From assembly GCA_024291935.2 (NCBI GenBank), contig CM044311.1, positions 23,149,001 through 23,213,000 on the forward strand: DNA of 64,000 bases. The letters are read 5' to 3'. The stretch's first letter is position 1. Each line of letters opens with the position of its first letter. Positions 1 through 11,114 of the stretch are shown here, one piece after another. The stretch comes from Okapia johnstoni (Eukaryota > Chordata > Mammalia > Artiodactyla > Giraffidae). The notes beneath the pieces were generated by a model. That model was not told where the DNA came from. It was given only the letters and a program-made list of their open reading frames with translations, and searched no databases. The translations under genes and the position numbers were made by a program.

Positions 1-435
1 ATTTCTTCCCCAGTTTCCCCTGTGACTGGGGCTACGGCCATTTTGAGATGTCGTCAATCAGACACAATCACAAAAATTCTGAATTTGTAGCCCATTAATG
101 AAAAGAGAGAATGCTACCACATTATACTACATGAGCCATCCATTTGCAATGAACGATCCAGCAGAGGAGGTATGGTTCTTAGAAAGAGTTATGGAAGCGT
201 TAGTTTCCTAATCCTTAGGTGGAAGTGGTTAAGGTATTTCGTGAAATAACAGCTGCAACAATGGATTATTGATTCCCCATCTTCCTGATTCTGGTACAGA
301 AACACAAATCTCCAGAAGTCTTAACTAGACCTTAGAACATGCTACCCTGGAGTTACCAGTGCTGTGTCAGCTTCATTCCATATCTTAAACTCTATTCTGT
401 TTAAAATAGCTGGACACCTTTCCAACAATTCTATC
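1..435. other. single-copy DNA, nothing recognised
   Basis: No repeat family, long frame or RNA structure was recognised here. The sequence is AT-rich with frequent stops in all frames. Confidence 0.5.
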
Positions 436-565
436 AGGTAAATTATTTCCATTATGTAGATGAAGAAACTGGGGAACAGAAAATAAATTTTCTGTGGTTA
501 CACAGAGAATAAATAGTTAATCCAAGAAGTGAACATAGGCATTCCCTCCCCAATTCTGCCTAAAT
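436..565 (+). mobile_element. MIR SINE fragment
   Basis: The stretch follows the MIR core in order: a 'cattatgtagatgaagaaact' -like segment (fossil of 'ttacagatgaggaaact'), then 'gttacacagagaataaatag' where the family has its 'gtcacacagct' motif. It is heavily diverged, as expected for a Mesozoic SINE. The tRNA-like head is not recognisable. Confidence 0.65.
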
Positions 566-1264
566 CTCTACCATCAAGAATCTCTTCTATGTCGGCAAAT
601 TCATCATAGTCTTCAGTCTGGCAAACACTGGGACTTTATTTCTTAGAACATTTTGGACCCATTCATTTTTACTGGTAAATTTTTATTAAATGAGTTCACA
701 TCAGGAGGCCATTTCTTAACAAAAAAGAGGTACATTTCTCATAGAGATGGAGATGTATATCTAGGTCTAAATAGCACCATTTTTTTTTTTTTTAATCCTC
801 TAAGAGACCTATAAGGAAAGTCAATCATAGCTAAAATGTGTTTGGTCAGCCTGAAATAATAATTAAATAATTAAAGGAATGAAAATGTTGGTAGCTTCCA
901 TATTCATAAAAGGTGTGGTCTTGAATACAGGAGTGGATTCTTGGCAGTTAACTACCTTTAACTCCTTGCATAATTCTTAATGATATAATTAAATTTAGCT
1001 ACAGAACTAGAATAATTCCAAAAATTTGGCTAAGATTCCCATTCCCATGGATTGCTTTTTGATTAAAACTGTATATATTTGATTCTACAATTCCCTTGTA
1101 TCTTACTGCTTTTTCCATTGTGTAATCTTTCTTCCGAGTAGCCCCTTTCTTCTTTGGACCTGATACTTAAATTCAGTAAATTGTTGCTTATGTCTTCAGG
1201 CTTTGGAACCCTTGTTTCTTTGTGAACTCATTTATCACTCAAAAGGTAACATTGTTTACCTTAC
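566..1264. other. single-copy DNA with a poly-T run
   Basis: Apart from a T-run at 781-793, nothing is recognised. Part of 1075-1264 may be a very diverged upstream portion of the following L2 element. Confidence 0.4.
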
Positions 1265-1487
1265 CTTAAATTTCTTAGGAAAACCTCAGTGTCACCTCTC
1301 TTATCCCAGTACAAACACTGTCCTGTCCTTAATTCTAATCATCCCTTATACATCTTTCCAATTACAGTGAAAGCCCCAGGGGAGTAGAGATTGTGCCATA
1401 TTTATCTTAGTAAACTTAGTTTGTAGCACAGCACAGGGCAAGATTGAAAAACATCCAACATATTATTCTGAATGAAATGATAATTTA
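1265..1487 (+). mobile_element. L2 LINE 3' end
   Basis: The tail resembles the L2 3' UTR: a pyrimidine-rich stretch, then 'ccccaggggagtagagatt', then 'tagcacagcacaggg', ending in an A-rich 'gaatgaaatga'. These correspond to the 'ctccatgagggcagggact', 'agcacagtgcc' and 'gaatgaatga' landmarks of L2 tails. It is non-coding and ancient. A MIR3-type tail is the alternative. Confidence 0.6.
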
Positions 1488-2080
1488 TTTGAAGGGATTT
1501 TTCTAATTGCAAAATGCATACTGGCTTACGATATTAATATTATGAAGTTTGTTGTTCAAAATATATCTTTAGAATTTAAAGATAATTTAAACTTTGTATG
1601 CCAAAGAGCAAATTAGAAAAAAAAATTATGTTCTTTATTTTGTATCCATTTTCATAGCACTAGCTCCTAAGAACTCAATATGGTGAATTATCATGTTGAG
1701 CTCTGAGATAAGAGGAAAAAGATAAATGCATATTATTTCAGCACTTCACACTTCAAAATTGCTCCTAAAATGCATTCTGAAAATGTGAATACTCAATTGC
1801 TTTATTTGGCATATCTAAGGATGAACAAACCAAGGAAAATATAAGATTGATTTAAAATATCTCTACTGGGGTAATAACTTATTTTCACTATTGTATCATA
1901 AATATGTCATGGCAATCTTATTAACTGATTCAATCTAATTAGTGTCAAAGGCAAGGTGCTTGTCCTGAATGAAAGACTGCATGCAACAATAACTATTAGG
2001 ACCAAGATATATATAATGAGATACATTTTTCAAAGAAATGCTTTCATTGTAAGAACTTCTGAAAAAAATTTTATGGGACT
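1488..2080. other. single-copy AT-rich DNA
   Basis: No repeat or coding signal was recognised. A 63-codon frame at 1956-2147 has no family resemblance and is within chance expectation. Confidence 0.5.
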
Positions 2081-2460
2081 CCATCTTAGTTTAATCCAAC
2101 CAGTATTCCCTGAGAATTTATCATGTATTCAATGCACTAAGTTCTAGTCAAGTACAAGTGAATTAAAAGCAAGTGCATCAAAAAGTTTAGAGTAGAAAAA
2201 TTACATATTAAAATAGCAAATTCTAAGTACACAAGACAAATGCAATGATAAAGTTTCAAAGATTTTATGGAAGAGAATGATAGTTAACCCTACCTTCAGG
2301 ACTGGAGTTGGGATAGTGACAAGAAGTATGGAGACTCCCTTGTTATGATGATATTAGAGCTAAATGCTAAAGAATGTATTCAAAAGAATGAGAATGGGAA
2401 AAATCTTTTTTCAGACCAAGAGACTTGAGAAGCCGCAGACACATGAAACGAATTGATGGA
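2081..2460 (+). mobile_element. ancient mammalian repeat, possibly L2-related
   Basis: Order and wording ('tttatcatgtattcaatgca', then 'accttcaggactgga', then 'gagactcccttgtt') recall an old interspersed family containing 'gagcacctactatgtgcca ... gaaggcctccctgaggag'. Divergence is high, so both the family and the boundaries are uncertain. Confidence 0.3.
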
Positions 2461-2662
2461 TCTGGGAATTAAAAGTATATCATCAAATTTGGAAAATAAA
2501 CTGTGAAATAGACACTAGTGGAAAATTATATCCTTTTTTGGTGGCTGAAAGCATTCATATCATGAAATTCCTTGTCTGCAAGGATTAAGAGTGGTTGGTG
2601 GAATTTTCAAAAATTATCACTACAGATACATGTTCCATACAAAAGAAATATTTTATGTATGT

Positions 2663-2865
2663 ACTGTGCCTATCCGACTCTTCGTGACCCTATGGACCGT
2701 AGCCCACCAGGTTCCTCTGTCCATGGAATTTTCCTGGCAAGAATACCAGAGCAAGTTGTCATTTCCTACTCCAGGGTATCTTCTTGACCCAGAGATGGAA
2801 ACTGCGTCTTTTGTGTTGCCTGCATTGGCAGGTGAATTCTTTGCCACTGTGCCACCTGGGAAGCC
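2663..2865 (-). mobile_element. Bov-tA-type SINE
   Basis: Ruminant SINE made of a tRNA-Glu-like head plus a BovB-related body, mobilised in trans by BovB. On the minus strand it starts with 'ggcttcccaggtggcacagt' (2865 leftward) and runs to the 'gagtcggatagg' end near 2668. The B-box equivalent around 2790-2800 is degraded ('gagatggaaac'). It is flanked by TATGTATGT (2654-2662) and TATGCATGT (2870-2878), a plausible 9-bp TSD with one mismatch. Confidence 0.9.
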
Positions 2866-3357
2866 ATTCTATGCATGTGATTGCCTTATCATGTCATGGA
2901 AGCATTTATTCATAGAGACATAAGAATATTTAACTTACTTTTAGTTAGCTATCTAATGTGAATTCACTTTGATATTTAAATTATATTGAATTTAGTAAAG
3001 TATGAGAGATAATACTTGAAACTGAATAGTGCAGATTTAGCTGAAATTTCTGCATCCATCATTAGGCAGGCTTTCACTGGTGGGCTACATTTGCATTCTA
3101 TTATTTTATAAAATGTGTCCTTTGCAACCTGGTCAAAACTTTAATTGGTCTAGCATCCAGGTTATCAGGCAAAAACTAGAAAAGTACGATTATAGGTTAT
3201 ATGGTACAGTGGAAAGATCTATCTAATTCACTCTAGTTGAAACAAACCTCACATGAAATATTTCAGTTGCCCCCATAAATTGCCAAATCTTTTGTACACT
3301 TCTCCCCAGAGTTTTTTCCAAACTTCAGTGAAAGACTCTCTTCAAAATAGTAGTTTT
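2866..3357. other. single-copy DNA
   Basis: Nothing recognised between two SINEs apart from the second copy of the possible TSD at its left edge. Confidence 0.5.
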
Positions 3358-3368
3358 ATCCTCTACTT

Positions 3369-3583
3369 GGAGCTTCTCTGGTGGCTTGGTGGTAAATAGT
3401 CTGTCTACCAATGAAGGAGATGCAGGTTCAATCCCTGGGCTTGGAAAATCCCCTGGAAAAAGAAATAGCAACCCACTCCAGTATTCTTGCCTGGAAAATC
3501 CCAAGTACAGAGGAGCCGGTCGGTCTACAGTCCATGGGGTCCCACAGAGTTGGACACAACTTAGCAATTTAGCACACACATGA
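3369..3583 (+). mobile_element. Bov-tA-type SINE with intact TSD
   Basis: Near full length, from 'gagcttctctggtggcttgg' to 'acttagcaatttagcacaca'. The internal promoter B-box is nearly intact (GGTTCAATCCC at about 3426, G to A at one position). ATCCTCTACTT occurs at 3358-3368 and again at 3584-3594, an exact 11-bp TSD, so both insertion boundaries are known. Confidence 0.95.
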
Positions 3584-3644
3584 ATCCTCTACTTATATTC
3601 TCATTTTGGAAACTTTTAATGGATTAGAACTGCATTTTGTTTTA

Positions 3645-3750
3645 TGGTCACAGGATGTGTTGGATCTTAGTTTCCCAACCAGGGATCAAACCCATGCCCC
3701 CTTCATTGGAATCTCTGAGTCTTAACCCCTGGACCGCCTGGGACATCCCA
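3645..3750 (-). mobile_element. CHR-type (cetartiodactyl tRNA-derived) SINE fragment
   Basis: Reads 'ggatcttagtttcccaacca', 'gggatcaaaccc', 'gagtcttaacccctggacc', 'gcctgggacatccca', which is the antisense head of the tRNA-derived CHR SINE shared by whales, hippos and ruminants. Only the head and part of the body remain. This family predates Bov-tA. Confidence 0.75.
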
Positions 3751-3774
3751 ATATGGCATTTAAGATGAAAAATT

Positions 3775-4190
3775 TTATCTTAAAGATGGCTTATCAGGCC
3801 CTACATATTCCATTTCCTTAAAGAATCTGTAACCTCACATTTTGCTCCCAGGAACACTTTGCTCCTTAAAAGTCAGTCCCATTGTTCTGTTTTCATTTGT
3901 TGCATCACTAAACCATTGTATGAAAAGTTATGTCTACTCAATATTTTGTTATAACTCGCCCCAAGCTCCATTCTTCTTTCACAAAATTCACTTGTAATCA
4001 ACTTTTAGATTTCAATTAACTGGTCACTTACCCAAAGAAACCTCCTCCAACCTCTTTACTGGTCTTACCATGTTGAGAATATGCCTCAAAGCAACATTTA
4101 ACTCCCTTTCCAAGCATTTACCATAGTTTTGGTGTTATAGTTTATTATTATTATTGCTATCATTTCATTTGAAAAATGCCCAATAATTCT
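3775..4190 (+). mobile_element. possible L2 fragment
   Basis: Wording such as 'ttatcaggccctacatattc' and 'cctcctccaacctctttact' resembles the pyrimidine-rich L2 3' region containing 'caaggccctgcatgatctgg'. Divergence is strong and the assignment is tentative. Confidence 0.3.
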
Positions 4191-4196
4191 ATTCAT

Positions 4197-4582
4197 TAGC
4201 ACAGAAGAATTGATGCTTTTGAACTGTGGTGTTGAAGAAGACTCTTGAGAGTCCCTTGGACTACAAAGACATTCAACCAGTCCATCCTAAATGAAATCAG
4301 TCCTGGGTGTTCATTGGAAGGACTGATGTTGAAGCTGAAACTCCAATATTTTGGCCACCTGATGCGAAGAGTTGACTCATTTGAAAAGACCCTGATGTTG
4401 GGAAAGATTGAAGGCAGGAGAAGGGGACGACAGAGGGTGTGATGGTTGGATGGCAACACCGACTCAATGGACATGAGTTTGAGTAAACTCCGGGAGTTAG
4501 TGATGGACAGGGAGGCCTGGCACTGCTGCCGTCCATGGGGTCACAAAGAGTCGGACACGACTGAGTGACTGAACTGAACTGA
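4197..4582 (+). mobile_element. BovB (RTE LINE) 3' end, 5'-truncated
   Basis: Starts in the C-terminal coding part of BovB ORF2 ('agaagaattgatgcttttga'), continues through the region encoding a basic RRGRQR-like tail (about 4410-4440), and ends with the CTGAACTGAACTGA terminus at 4569-4582. Length is about 385 bp of a roughly 3.2-kb element. The reading frame is broken by stops. Confidence 0.93.
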
Positions 4583-5520
4583 TCATAGTATAATAATGTC
4601 TAATACAGACATTTGAATAATGTCTATATTATCGTTTGAAGAATTATACTTCTAGATATTAAGTTCTTTGAGGAAAGTGGCCAGAAATATTTCTCACAAT
4701 TGCATCTCCATGGCAAAGCCTAATATGTAACAGCTATAATCAACAGTTAAACTCAAGATTTCATCTAAGTGACGAAAGTATTAGGATTTTAAAAAGATGA
4801 ATGGTAAGTGGTTCCCTTACTCATGTCTGTGATGTAAAATGCTTGTAGAATGGTAGATATTGAAGGAATAAATTTGAGCTATAATTTTAGGAAATATTTT
4901 GTCTTAACCTTTCACCAACAAAATAAAAGGTGATATGAAGATGGTGTTCTTTCTCTAACCTCATGTTTAGGTAGCTTTCTAGGCCATTCCTAAAGCTTCT
5001 TCTGTTCTTTATATAGTTGAAAGGGCAAAGAACATGAGATTCTACCTCACGTTTGAGGAAAGTCATGGTGGATGGCATCAGAAAAGAGGGTTAAACTTGA
5101 AGAAACTACTGACTAACAGAGGACCAGAGATGCATGCTCCCTGGAATCAAATGAAACACCCCCTACAGGGAAGTTAGCCCCAGAAACAGTCAATGTGTTA
5201 CAGGACCCTCCAGTTGGAGGCTGTGGTCTCTCCACAAGGAGGATGTGCTGAAAATCAGGAGTGTCTGAAAAAAAGAAAATCCAAGTCCAAATCAGGACAC
5301 TCAAGGATCTCAGCAAAGAACTCACAGAACTATCCATGAAAGAATAAGCTTTAAACCTATACTATTCAAGAGACTGTGGAACCATCTTACATAGAAACAT
5401 TCAGTTAACCCTTTCTGATTTCTTCACCTCTTCTCCCTCCAGCTTCTTTGTTCCTAAGGGAGGCATTGAATAAAACAGCAGAAAAAGAAACAGAAATTGG
5501 TGACTGACAATTAGAAGTCT
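4583..5520. other. single-copy DNA with possible L2 tail
   Basis: About 4655-4765 ('attaagttctttgaggaaag' and a following 'gcatctccatggcaaagcct') may be an L2 3' tail on the plus strand. The rest, including GC-richer sequence at 5110-5340, matches nothing I recognise. An old LTR cannot be excluded there. Confidence 0.35.
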
Positions 5521-6902
5521 ATACCATTTCTGTCCTTTATTGAGCCCATCTTTGCATGAAATGGTCCCTTGGTGTCTCTAATTTTCTTGAAAAGATCTCT
5601 AGTCTTTCCTATTCTATTGTTAACTTCTATTTCTTTGCATTGATCGCTGAGGAAGGCTTTCTTATCTCTCCTTGCTATTCTTGGGAACTATGCATTCAAA
5701 TGGGTATATCTTTCCTTTTCTCCTTTGCTTTTTCCTTCTCTTCTTTTCACAACTATTTGTAAGGCCTCCTCAGACAGCCATTTTGCGTTTTTGCATTTCT
5801 TTTTCATGGGGATGGTCTTGATCCCTGTCTCCTGTACAATGTCACAAACCTCCGCCCATAGTTCCTCAGGCACTCTGTCTATCATATCTAGTCCCTTAAA
5901 TCTATTTCTCACTTACACTATATAGTCATAAGAGATTTGATTTAGGTCATAGCTGAATGGTCTAGTGGTTTCCCCACTTTCTTCAATTTAACTCTGAATT
6001 TGGCAATAAGGAGTTCATGATCTGAGCCACAGTCCTCTCCCAGTCTTCTTTTTGCTGACTGTATAGAGCTTCTCCATCTTTGGCTGCAAAGAATATAATC
6101 AGTCTGATTTCGGTATTGACTATCTGGTGATGTCCACGTGTAGAGTCTTCTCTTGTGTTGTTGGAAGAGGGTGTTTGCTATGACCAGTGCGTTCTCTCGG
6201 CAAAACTCTCTCAGCCTTTGCCTGTTTCATTCTATACTCCAAGGCCAAATTTGCCTGTTACTCCAGGTGTTTCTTGACTTCCTACTCTTGCATTCCAGTC
6301 CCTTATAATGAAAAGGACATCTCTTTTGGGTGTTACTTCTAAAAGGTCTTGTGGGTCTTCATAGAACCATTCAACTTCAGCTTCTTCAGCGTTACTGGTC
6401 AGGGCATAGACTTGAATTACTGTGATATTGAATGGTTTGCCTTGGAAACGAACAGAGATCATTCTGTCGTTTTTGAGATTGCATTCAAGTACTGCATTTC
6501 AGATTCTTTTGTGGACCATGATGGCTACTCCATTTCTTCTAAGGGATTCCTGCCCACAGTAGTAGATATAATGGTCATCTGAGTTAAATTCACCCATTCC
6601 AGTCCTCTTAGTTCGCTAATTTCTAGAATGTCAACGCTCACTATTGCAATCTCCTGTTTGACCACTTCCAATTTGCCTTGATTCATGAACCTAACATTCC
6701 AGGTTCCTATGCAATTTGCTCTTTACAGCATCACACCTTGCTTCTATCACCCGTCCCATCCACAACGGTGTGTTGTTTTTGCTTTGGTTCCATCTCTTCA
6801 TTCTTTCTAGAGTTATTTATCCACTGATCTCCAGTAACATATTGGGTACATACTGACCTGGGGAGTTCATCTTTCAGTGTCTTATCTTTTTGCCTTTTCA
6901 TA
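5521..6902 (-). mobile_element. BovB 5' half, inverted (twin-priming product)
   Basis: Antisense BovB covering the 5' region, the apurinic-type endonuclease domain and the linker to the reverse transcriptase. It begins at 5521 with the complement of AAATGGTAT and ends at 6902 with the complement of TATGAAAAGG. The sense-strand BovB that starts at 6903 begins with the same AAATGGTAT and continues to the 3' end. The two pieces are therefore consecutive in the consensus but opposite in orientation. Frameshifts and stops break the frame, so no active protein is possible. Confidence 0.9.
6232..6462 (-). pseudogene. BovB ORF2 endonuclease remnant
   Basis: A 76-codon open piece of the AP-type endonuclease domain. 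It contains 'VYALTSNAEEAEVEWFYED' at residues 18-36 and 'RDWNARVGSQ' at residues 54-63. The latter is the family's GDWNxxVG block, with Gly changed to Arg but the Asp and Asn retained. In an intact element this domain nicks target DNA for target-primed reverse transcription. Here it is isolated by stops on both sides, so it is a relic. Confidence 0.85.
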
Positions 6903-8549
6903 AAATGGTATGGACCTATCAGAAGCAGAATATATTAAGAAGATGTGGCAAGAATATACAGAAAATCTCTACAAAAAAGATCTTCATGACCCAGAAAATC
7001 ACAATGGTGTGATCACTCATCTAGAGCCAGACATCCTGGAATGTGAAGTCAAATGGGCCTTTGAAAGTATCACTATGAACAAAGCTAGTGGAGGTGATGG
7101 AATTCCAGTTGAGCTATTTCAAATCCTGAAAGATGATGCTGTGAAAGTGCTGCACTCGATATGCCAGCAAATTTGGAAAACTCAGCAGTGGCCACAGGGC
7201 TGGAAAAGGTCAGTTTTCATTCCAGTCCCCCAAAAAGGCAATGCCAAAGAATGCTCAAACTACCGCACAGTTGCATTCATCTCACACGCTAACAAAGTAA
7301 TGCTCAAAATTCTCCAAGCCAGGCTTCAGCAATACGTGAACCGTGAACTTCCAGATGTTCAAGCTGATTTTAGAACAGGGAAAGGTCAAGAGATCAAATT
7401 GCCAACATCCAATGGATCATCAAAAAATCCAGGGAGTTCCAGGAAAACATCTATTTCTGCTTTATTGACTGTGCCAAAGCCTTTGACCATGTGGATCACA
7501 ATAAACTGTGGAAAATTCTTCAAGAGATGGGAATACCAGACAACCTGACCTGCCTCTTGAGAAACCTGTATGCAGGTCAGGAAGCAACAGTTAGAACTGG
7601 ACATGGAACAACAGACTGGTTCCAAATAGGAAAAGGAGTACTTCAAGGCTGTATATTGTCACCCTGCTTATTTAACTTGTATGCAGAGTACATCATGAGA
7701 AACACAGGGCTGGAGGAAGCAGAAGCTGGAATCTAGATTGCTGGGAGAAATAGCAATAACTTCAGATATGCAGATAATACCACACTTATGGCAGAAAGTG
7801 AACAAGAACCAAAGAGCCTCTTGATGAAAGTGAAAGAGGAGAGTGAAAAAGTTGGCTTAAAGCTCAACATTCAGAAAACTAAGACCATGGCATCCGGTCC
7901 CATCACTTCATGGGAAATAGATGGGGAAACAGTGGAAACAGTGGCTGACACTATTTTTTGGGCTCCAAATTCACTGCAGATGGTGATTACAGCCATGAAA
8001 TTAAAAGATGCTTACTCCTTGGAAAGAAAGTTATGATCAACTTAGACAGCATATTGAAAAGCAGAGACATTACTTTGTCAACAAAGGTGCATCAGTTAAG
8101 GCTACGGTTTTCCAGTAGTCATGTGTGGATCTGAGATTTGTAGTACAAAGAAAGCTGAGCACCTAAGAATTGATGCTTTTGAACTGTGGTGTTGGGAGAA
8201 GACTCTTGAGAGTCCCTTGGACTGCAAGGACATCCAACTAGTCCATCCTAAACGAGATCAGTCCTGAGTGTTCATTGGAAGGACTGATGTTGAAGCTGAA
8301 ACTCCAATACTTTGGCCACCTCATGTGAAGAACTGACTCATTGGAAAAGGCCCTGATGCTGGGAAGGATTGGGGGCAGGAGGAGAAGGGACAGAAGAGGA
8401 TGAGCTGGTTGGATGGCATCACTTATTCGATGGACATGAGTTTGGGTAAACTCTGGGAGTTGTTGATGGACAGGAAGGTCAGGCATGCTGCAATTCATGG
8501 GGTCACAAAGAGTCAGACACGACTGAGTGACTGAACTGAACTGAACTGA
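6903..8549 (+). mobile_element. BovB 3' half (reverse transcriptase to 3' end)
   Basis: Direct-orientation continuation of the element whose 5' half lies inverted at 5521-6902. It spans the reverse transcriptase, the C-terminal region and the 3' terminus (CTGAACTGAACTGAACTGA, ending at 8549). The combined copy is about 3.0 kb, close to full BovB length. The right flank shows no convincing TSD with sequence left of 5521. Confidence 0.93.
6910..8036 (+). pseudogene. BovB ORF2 reverse transcriptase remnant
   Basis: Three open pieces: 6910-7548 (212 codons, RT fingers and palm N-part with 'ECSNYRTVAFISHANK'), 7491-7736 ('GVLQGCILSPCLFNLYAEY') and 7788-8036. They are separated by a small deletion near 7375-7390 (the 'RKGRGTRDQ' equivalent is scrambled) and an in-frame TAG at 7734-7736. 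The catalytic YADD box at 7767-7778 reads YADN, so the second Asp is lost. The enzyme would be dead even without the frameshift. Confidence 0.88.
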
Positions 8550-8625
8550 TTGAACCACTCTCTTTGAAGGAATGTAGCTGCTGTGTTATAAGTCATTTTC
8601 AACACTCCTAAGTGTGAGTCCATGT

Positions 8626-8839
8626 GTGTGTTAAGTTGCTTCAGTCATTTTGGACTCTGCAATCCCATTGACTGTAGCCAGCCAGGCTCCTCTGTCCATG
8701 TGATTCTCCAGGTAAGAACACTGAAATGGGTTGCCATGCCCCCCTCCAGGGAATCTTCCCAATGTGGAAGAACCCACGTCTCTTATGTCTCCTGTGTTGA
8801 CAAGTGGGTATTTTACCCTTAGCATCACCTGGGAAGCCC
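8626..8839 (-). mobile_element. Bov-tA-type SINE
   Basis: Antisense copy running from 'gggcttcccaggtgatgcta' (8839 leftward) to the 'tgaagcaacttaa' end. Its tRNA-like part is degraded. GTCCATGTG occurs at 8618-8626 and 8848-8856, but the right copy is 8 bp away from the SINE head, so it is only a possible TSD. Confidence 0.9.
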
Positions 8840-8848
8840 AAGGACAGG

Positions 8849-9135
8849 TCCATGTGGTGAAAATCTGAGAACTCCTGCCAACAGCCAGATCAATTTGCCA
8901 GTTCTTGGAGTAAGTTCAGTGTGAACACTGATTATCCAACCATAGCCAAGCCTTCAGATGACCACAGGCAGAGGTATGATTTTAACAACAACTGTATGAG
9001 AGATTCAGACAGAGAGCCATTTGGCTAAGCCACTTGATGACTTCTCCACCACAGTAACTATGCAAGATAATATTTATTGTATTAACTCATTAAGTTTTGG
9101 GATAACTTATTGTGCAGCTAGATAACTAATGCAAC
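8849..9135 (+). mobile_element. possible MaLR/ERVL-type LTR relic
   Basis: The end 'attaagttttgggataactt' followed by 'gcagctagataactaatgca' resembles the 3' end of old mammalian LTRs of the 'gttttaagccactaagtttt ... cagcaatagataactg' kind. A degenerate AATAAA lies about 35 bp upstream. The family is uncertain. Confidence 0.35.
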
Positions 9136-9591
9136 TGCTGATCATATTGGCAATTGAGTACTAAAAATTTTTGCAAAATATATTTTTTTATTTCCGGGGT
9201 CACATTTCCACTCCAGATATTTAAGGGAAAAAAGCTGCTTAATTTATAGATGTTTATTAAAAAAAAAAAAAGAAAAACTACTCACTTCAAACAACACATA
9301 AATTCTTCAAGAGAAAAAATGGTGAAAGTCAATAGTGTTTTTTCTAAATCCATGATATTTTTTCTCTCAAACAGTTTTGAAAGTCTATCATGTACAGACA
9401 GAGGAAGTAATATATGTATCCCTTCTCTTGTATAGATTAGATTCTAGCGTGAAGAAATAAAAAATAAACAATGAAGTAAGTCAGACTATGGTAAGTGTTG
9501 GGAATAATAAAACTTCTGACAGGGGAAAAAGCTTGGAAGCGAGATGACTGATTTGTTTTAGTAGAATCCCAAAACCTGACGTGAAGATCCA
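9136..9591. other. mostly single-copy DNA
   Basis: Contains an A-run at 9258-9272. A stretch at 9425-9560 ('attctagcgtgaagaaataa', 'aaacaatgaagtaagtcaga') may belong to the same ancient family as 2081-2460. Confidence 0.3.
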
Positions 9592-9712
9592 GCTCATTGG
9601 AAAAGATCCTGATGCTGGGAACGTTTTAAGGCAAAAGAGAGAAGAGGGCAGCAGAGGATGAGACGGTTAGATATCATCACCGACTGAATCGACATAAATT
9701 TGAGCAAACTGC
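9592..9712 (+). mobile_element. BovB 3' fragment abutting a SINE
   Basis: Reads 'cattggaaaagatcctgatg', then 'cagaggatgagacggttaga', then 'catcaccgactgaatcgac', the penultimate part of BovB. The 3' terminus is missing, and a Bov-tA SINE starts immediately after. Confidence 0.8.
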
Positions 9713-9945
9713 AGGGCTTCCCACATGGCTCTAAGTGGGAAAATAAACCTACCTGCCAATGCAGAAGACCATAGAAATGCAAGTTTGGTCCCTGGGTCAG
9801 GAAGATACCCTGGAGGAGGGCATGACAACCCACTCCAGTATTCTTGCATGGAGAATCTCATGGACAGAGGAACCTGGCAGGCTATAGTCCATGGGATTGC
9901 AAAGAGTCAGACATGATTTAGTGACTGAACAACAACAACAAAACA
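9713..9945 (+). mobile_element. Bov-tA-type SINE with (AAC)n tail
   Basis: Full length, from 'gcttcccacatggctctaag' to an (AAC) tail at 9928-9945. The B-box equivalent ('agtttggtccctgg') is mutated. The AAC tail is the usual 3' end of this family and a seed for microsatellites. Confidence 0.92.
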
Positions 9946-10391
9946 AAATCAAGGCTGACAAAGGCAGTAGGTACATTACAGGCAGCTTGCACTGCTAATA
10001 CAGCTACAATGGAGGCTGAAAGATACAACACTGTTGTCTAGAAATTCAGCATGGTACTTGATTTTTTTCAATTTAACATTTCTAGTTGAAAATGTGGGGC
10101 AAGTATCATCAACTGTTGGATTCAGTCATGTGTCTATACTCTAGCCGTAACATGTTAAGTCGAAAATTGTGAATATTCTGTGCTTTTACCTTACCTGAAA
10201 ACTAGCAAGTTAGTCTGCCATAGAAAGTCAATACCAAGTTGCCATGGTGAAGGCCATTCTGTTGAATGTTGAGACAGTAGCTCCTATGTTGAATGTACAC
10301 CTTTCAAGGCTAATAAAAGACATATACCTCCTTGGTCAGAGACAAAGACCATTTATCACTCTTGTATTAGTCCCCTATACCTTAATTCATG
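9946..10391. other. single-copy DNA
   Basis: Nothing recognised. There is a 72-codon frame at 10244-10462, but it runs into the next SINE and is not coding. Confidence 0.5.
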
Positions 10392-10604
10392 GTTTCCCAG
10401 TTGGCTCAAGTAGTAAAGAATTTCCCTGCCAAGCAGGAGACACGGGTTCGATCCCTGGGTAGGGAAGATCCTCTGAAGAAAATGACAAACCACTCCAATA
10501 TTCTTGCCTGGGAAATCCCATGTACAGAGGAACCTGGAGGGCTACAGTTCTTGGGGCCACAAAGAGTCAGACACTACATAGCGACTAAACCATCACCACC
10601 ACAC
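10392..10604 (+). mobile_element. Bov-tA-type SINE with intact B-box
   Basis: Starts 'gtttcccagttggctcaagt'. The Pol III B-box is exact (GGTTCGATCCC at about 10446), making this one of the best preserved tRNA heads in the window. It ends in a '(CATCACCACC)' type tail near 10604. Confidence 0.93.
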
Positions 10605-11104
10605 ATCAATCCCCACAAGGCAATACAATAAGAACTAGAAATTATCTGTGTATGCAATGGGGTACTCTACAGGAGAGAAAGCTCAAAATTAGGAAACCCT
10701 AATCTTATGTAGGGCTGCTCATGACTGTCTATCTTCTCCTCCAAAGAGAGAGAGCGAGAAACAAGAATGTTATCTTAACTGTGAAATGTAAGCAAATATC
10801 TCTGAGGGTGAAGGGGAAGCCATCTCTACATTTATTATCTTGGGATATAAACACATCCCCACCCAAACATGGGGGGAAAAGCCACTTAAATATTCTTAGC
10901 TTCTTAATACACAACAATTGGCTGTAAATGCTTTTGCTCAAGGGGCTCCAGCTTTGTGGGAATGCAAAAAAAAAAATGCCATAGAAAAATCTCTCTCAAC
11001 ACAAGGAAGCCTAGAAAAAATAATACGCTTTTTCACATTTGATAGTGGGTTTCAGCCTCTTCTTCAAAAGGCAAAAGATTTTGCAAATATATAAGAAAAT
11101 GGGG
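10605..11104. other. single-copy DNA
   Basis: No repeat or coding signal recognised. There is an A-run near 10966-10976. Confidence 0.5.
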
Positions 11105-11114
11105 TAGTTGGATG

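Noticed and set aside
5110..5340. GC-richer block with a 74-codon antisense frame, considered as an exon or LTR
   Set aside because: No splice-site pair with conserved frame and no matching LTR landmarks. Left unassigned.
8618..8856. TSD GTCCATGTG around the SINE at 8626-8839
   Set aside because: The right copy is 8 bp away from the SINE head and the word is similar to SINE body text. Not used as proof of insertion boundaries.
9928..9945. CRISPR-like or satellite array from regularly recurring SINE words
   Set aside because: SINE copies are dispersed in both orientations with irregular spacing. There is no repeat-spacer array and the genome is mammalian.
10392..10604. tRNA gene (exact B-box and tRNA-like head)
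   Set aside because: The head is part of a Bov-tA SINE. It lacks a foldable cloverleaf and 3' end of a real tRNA. The same holds for 13118-13345 and 46707-46890.
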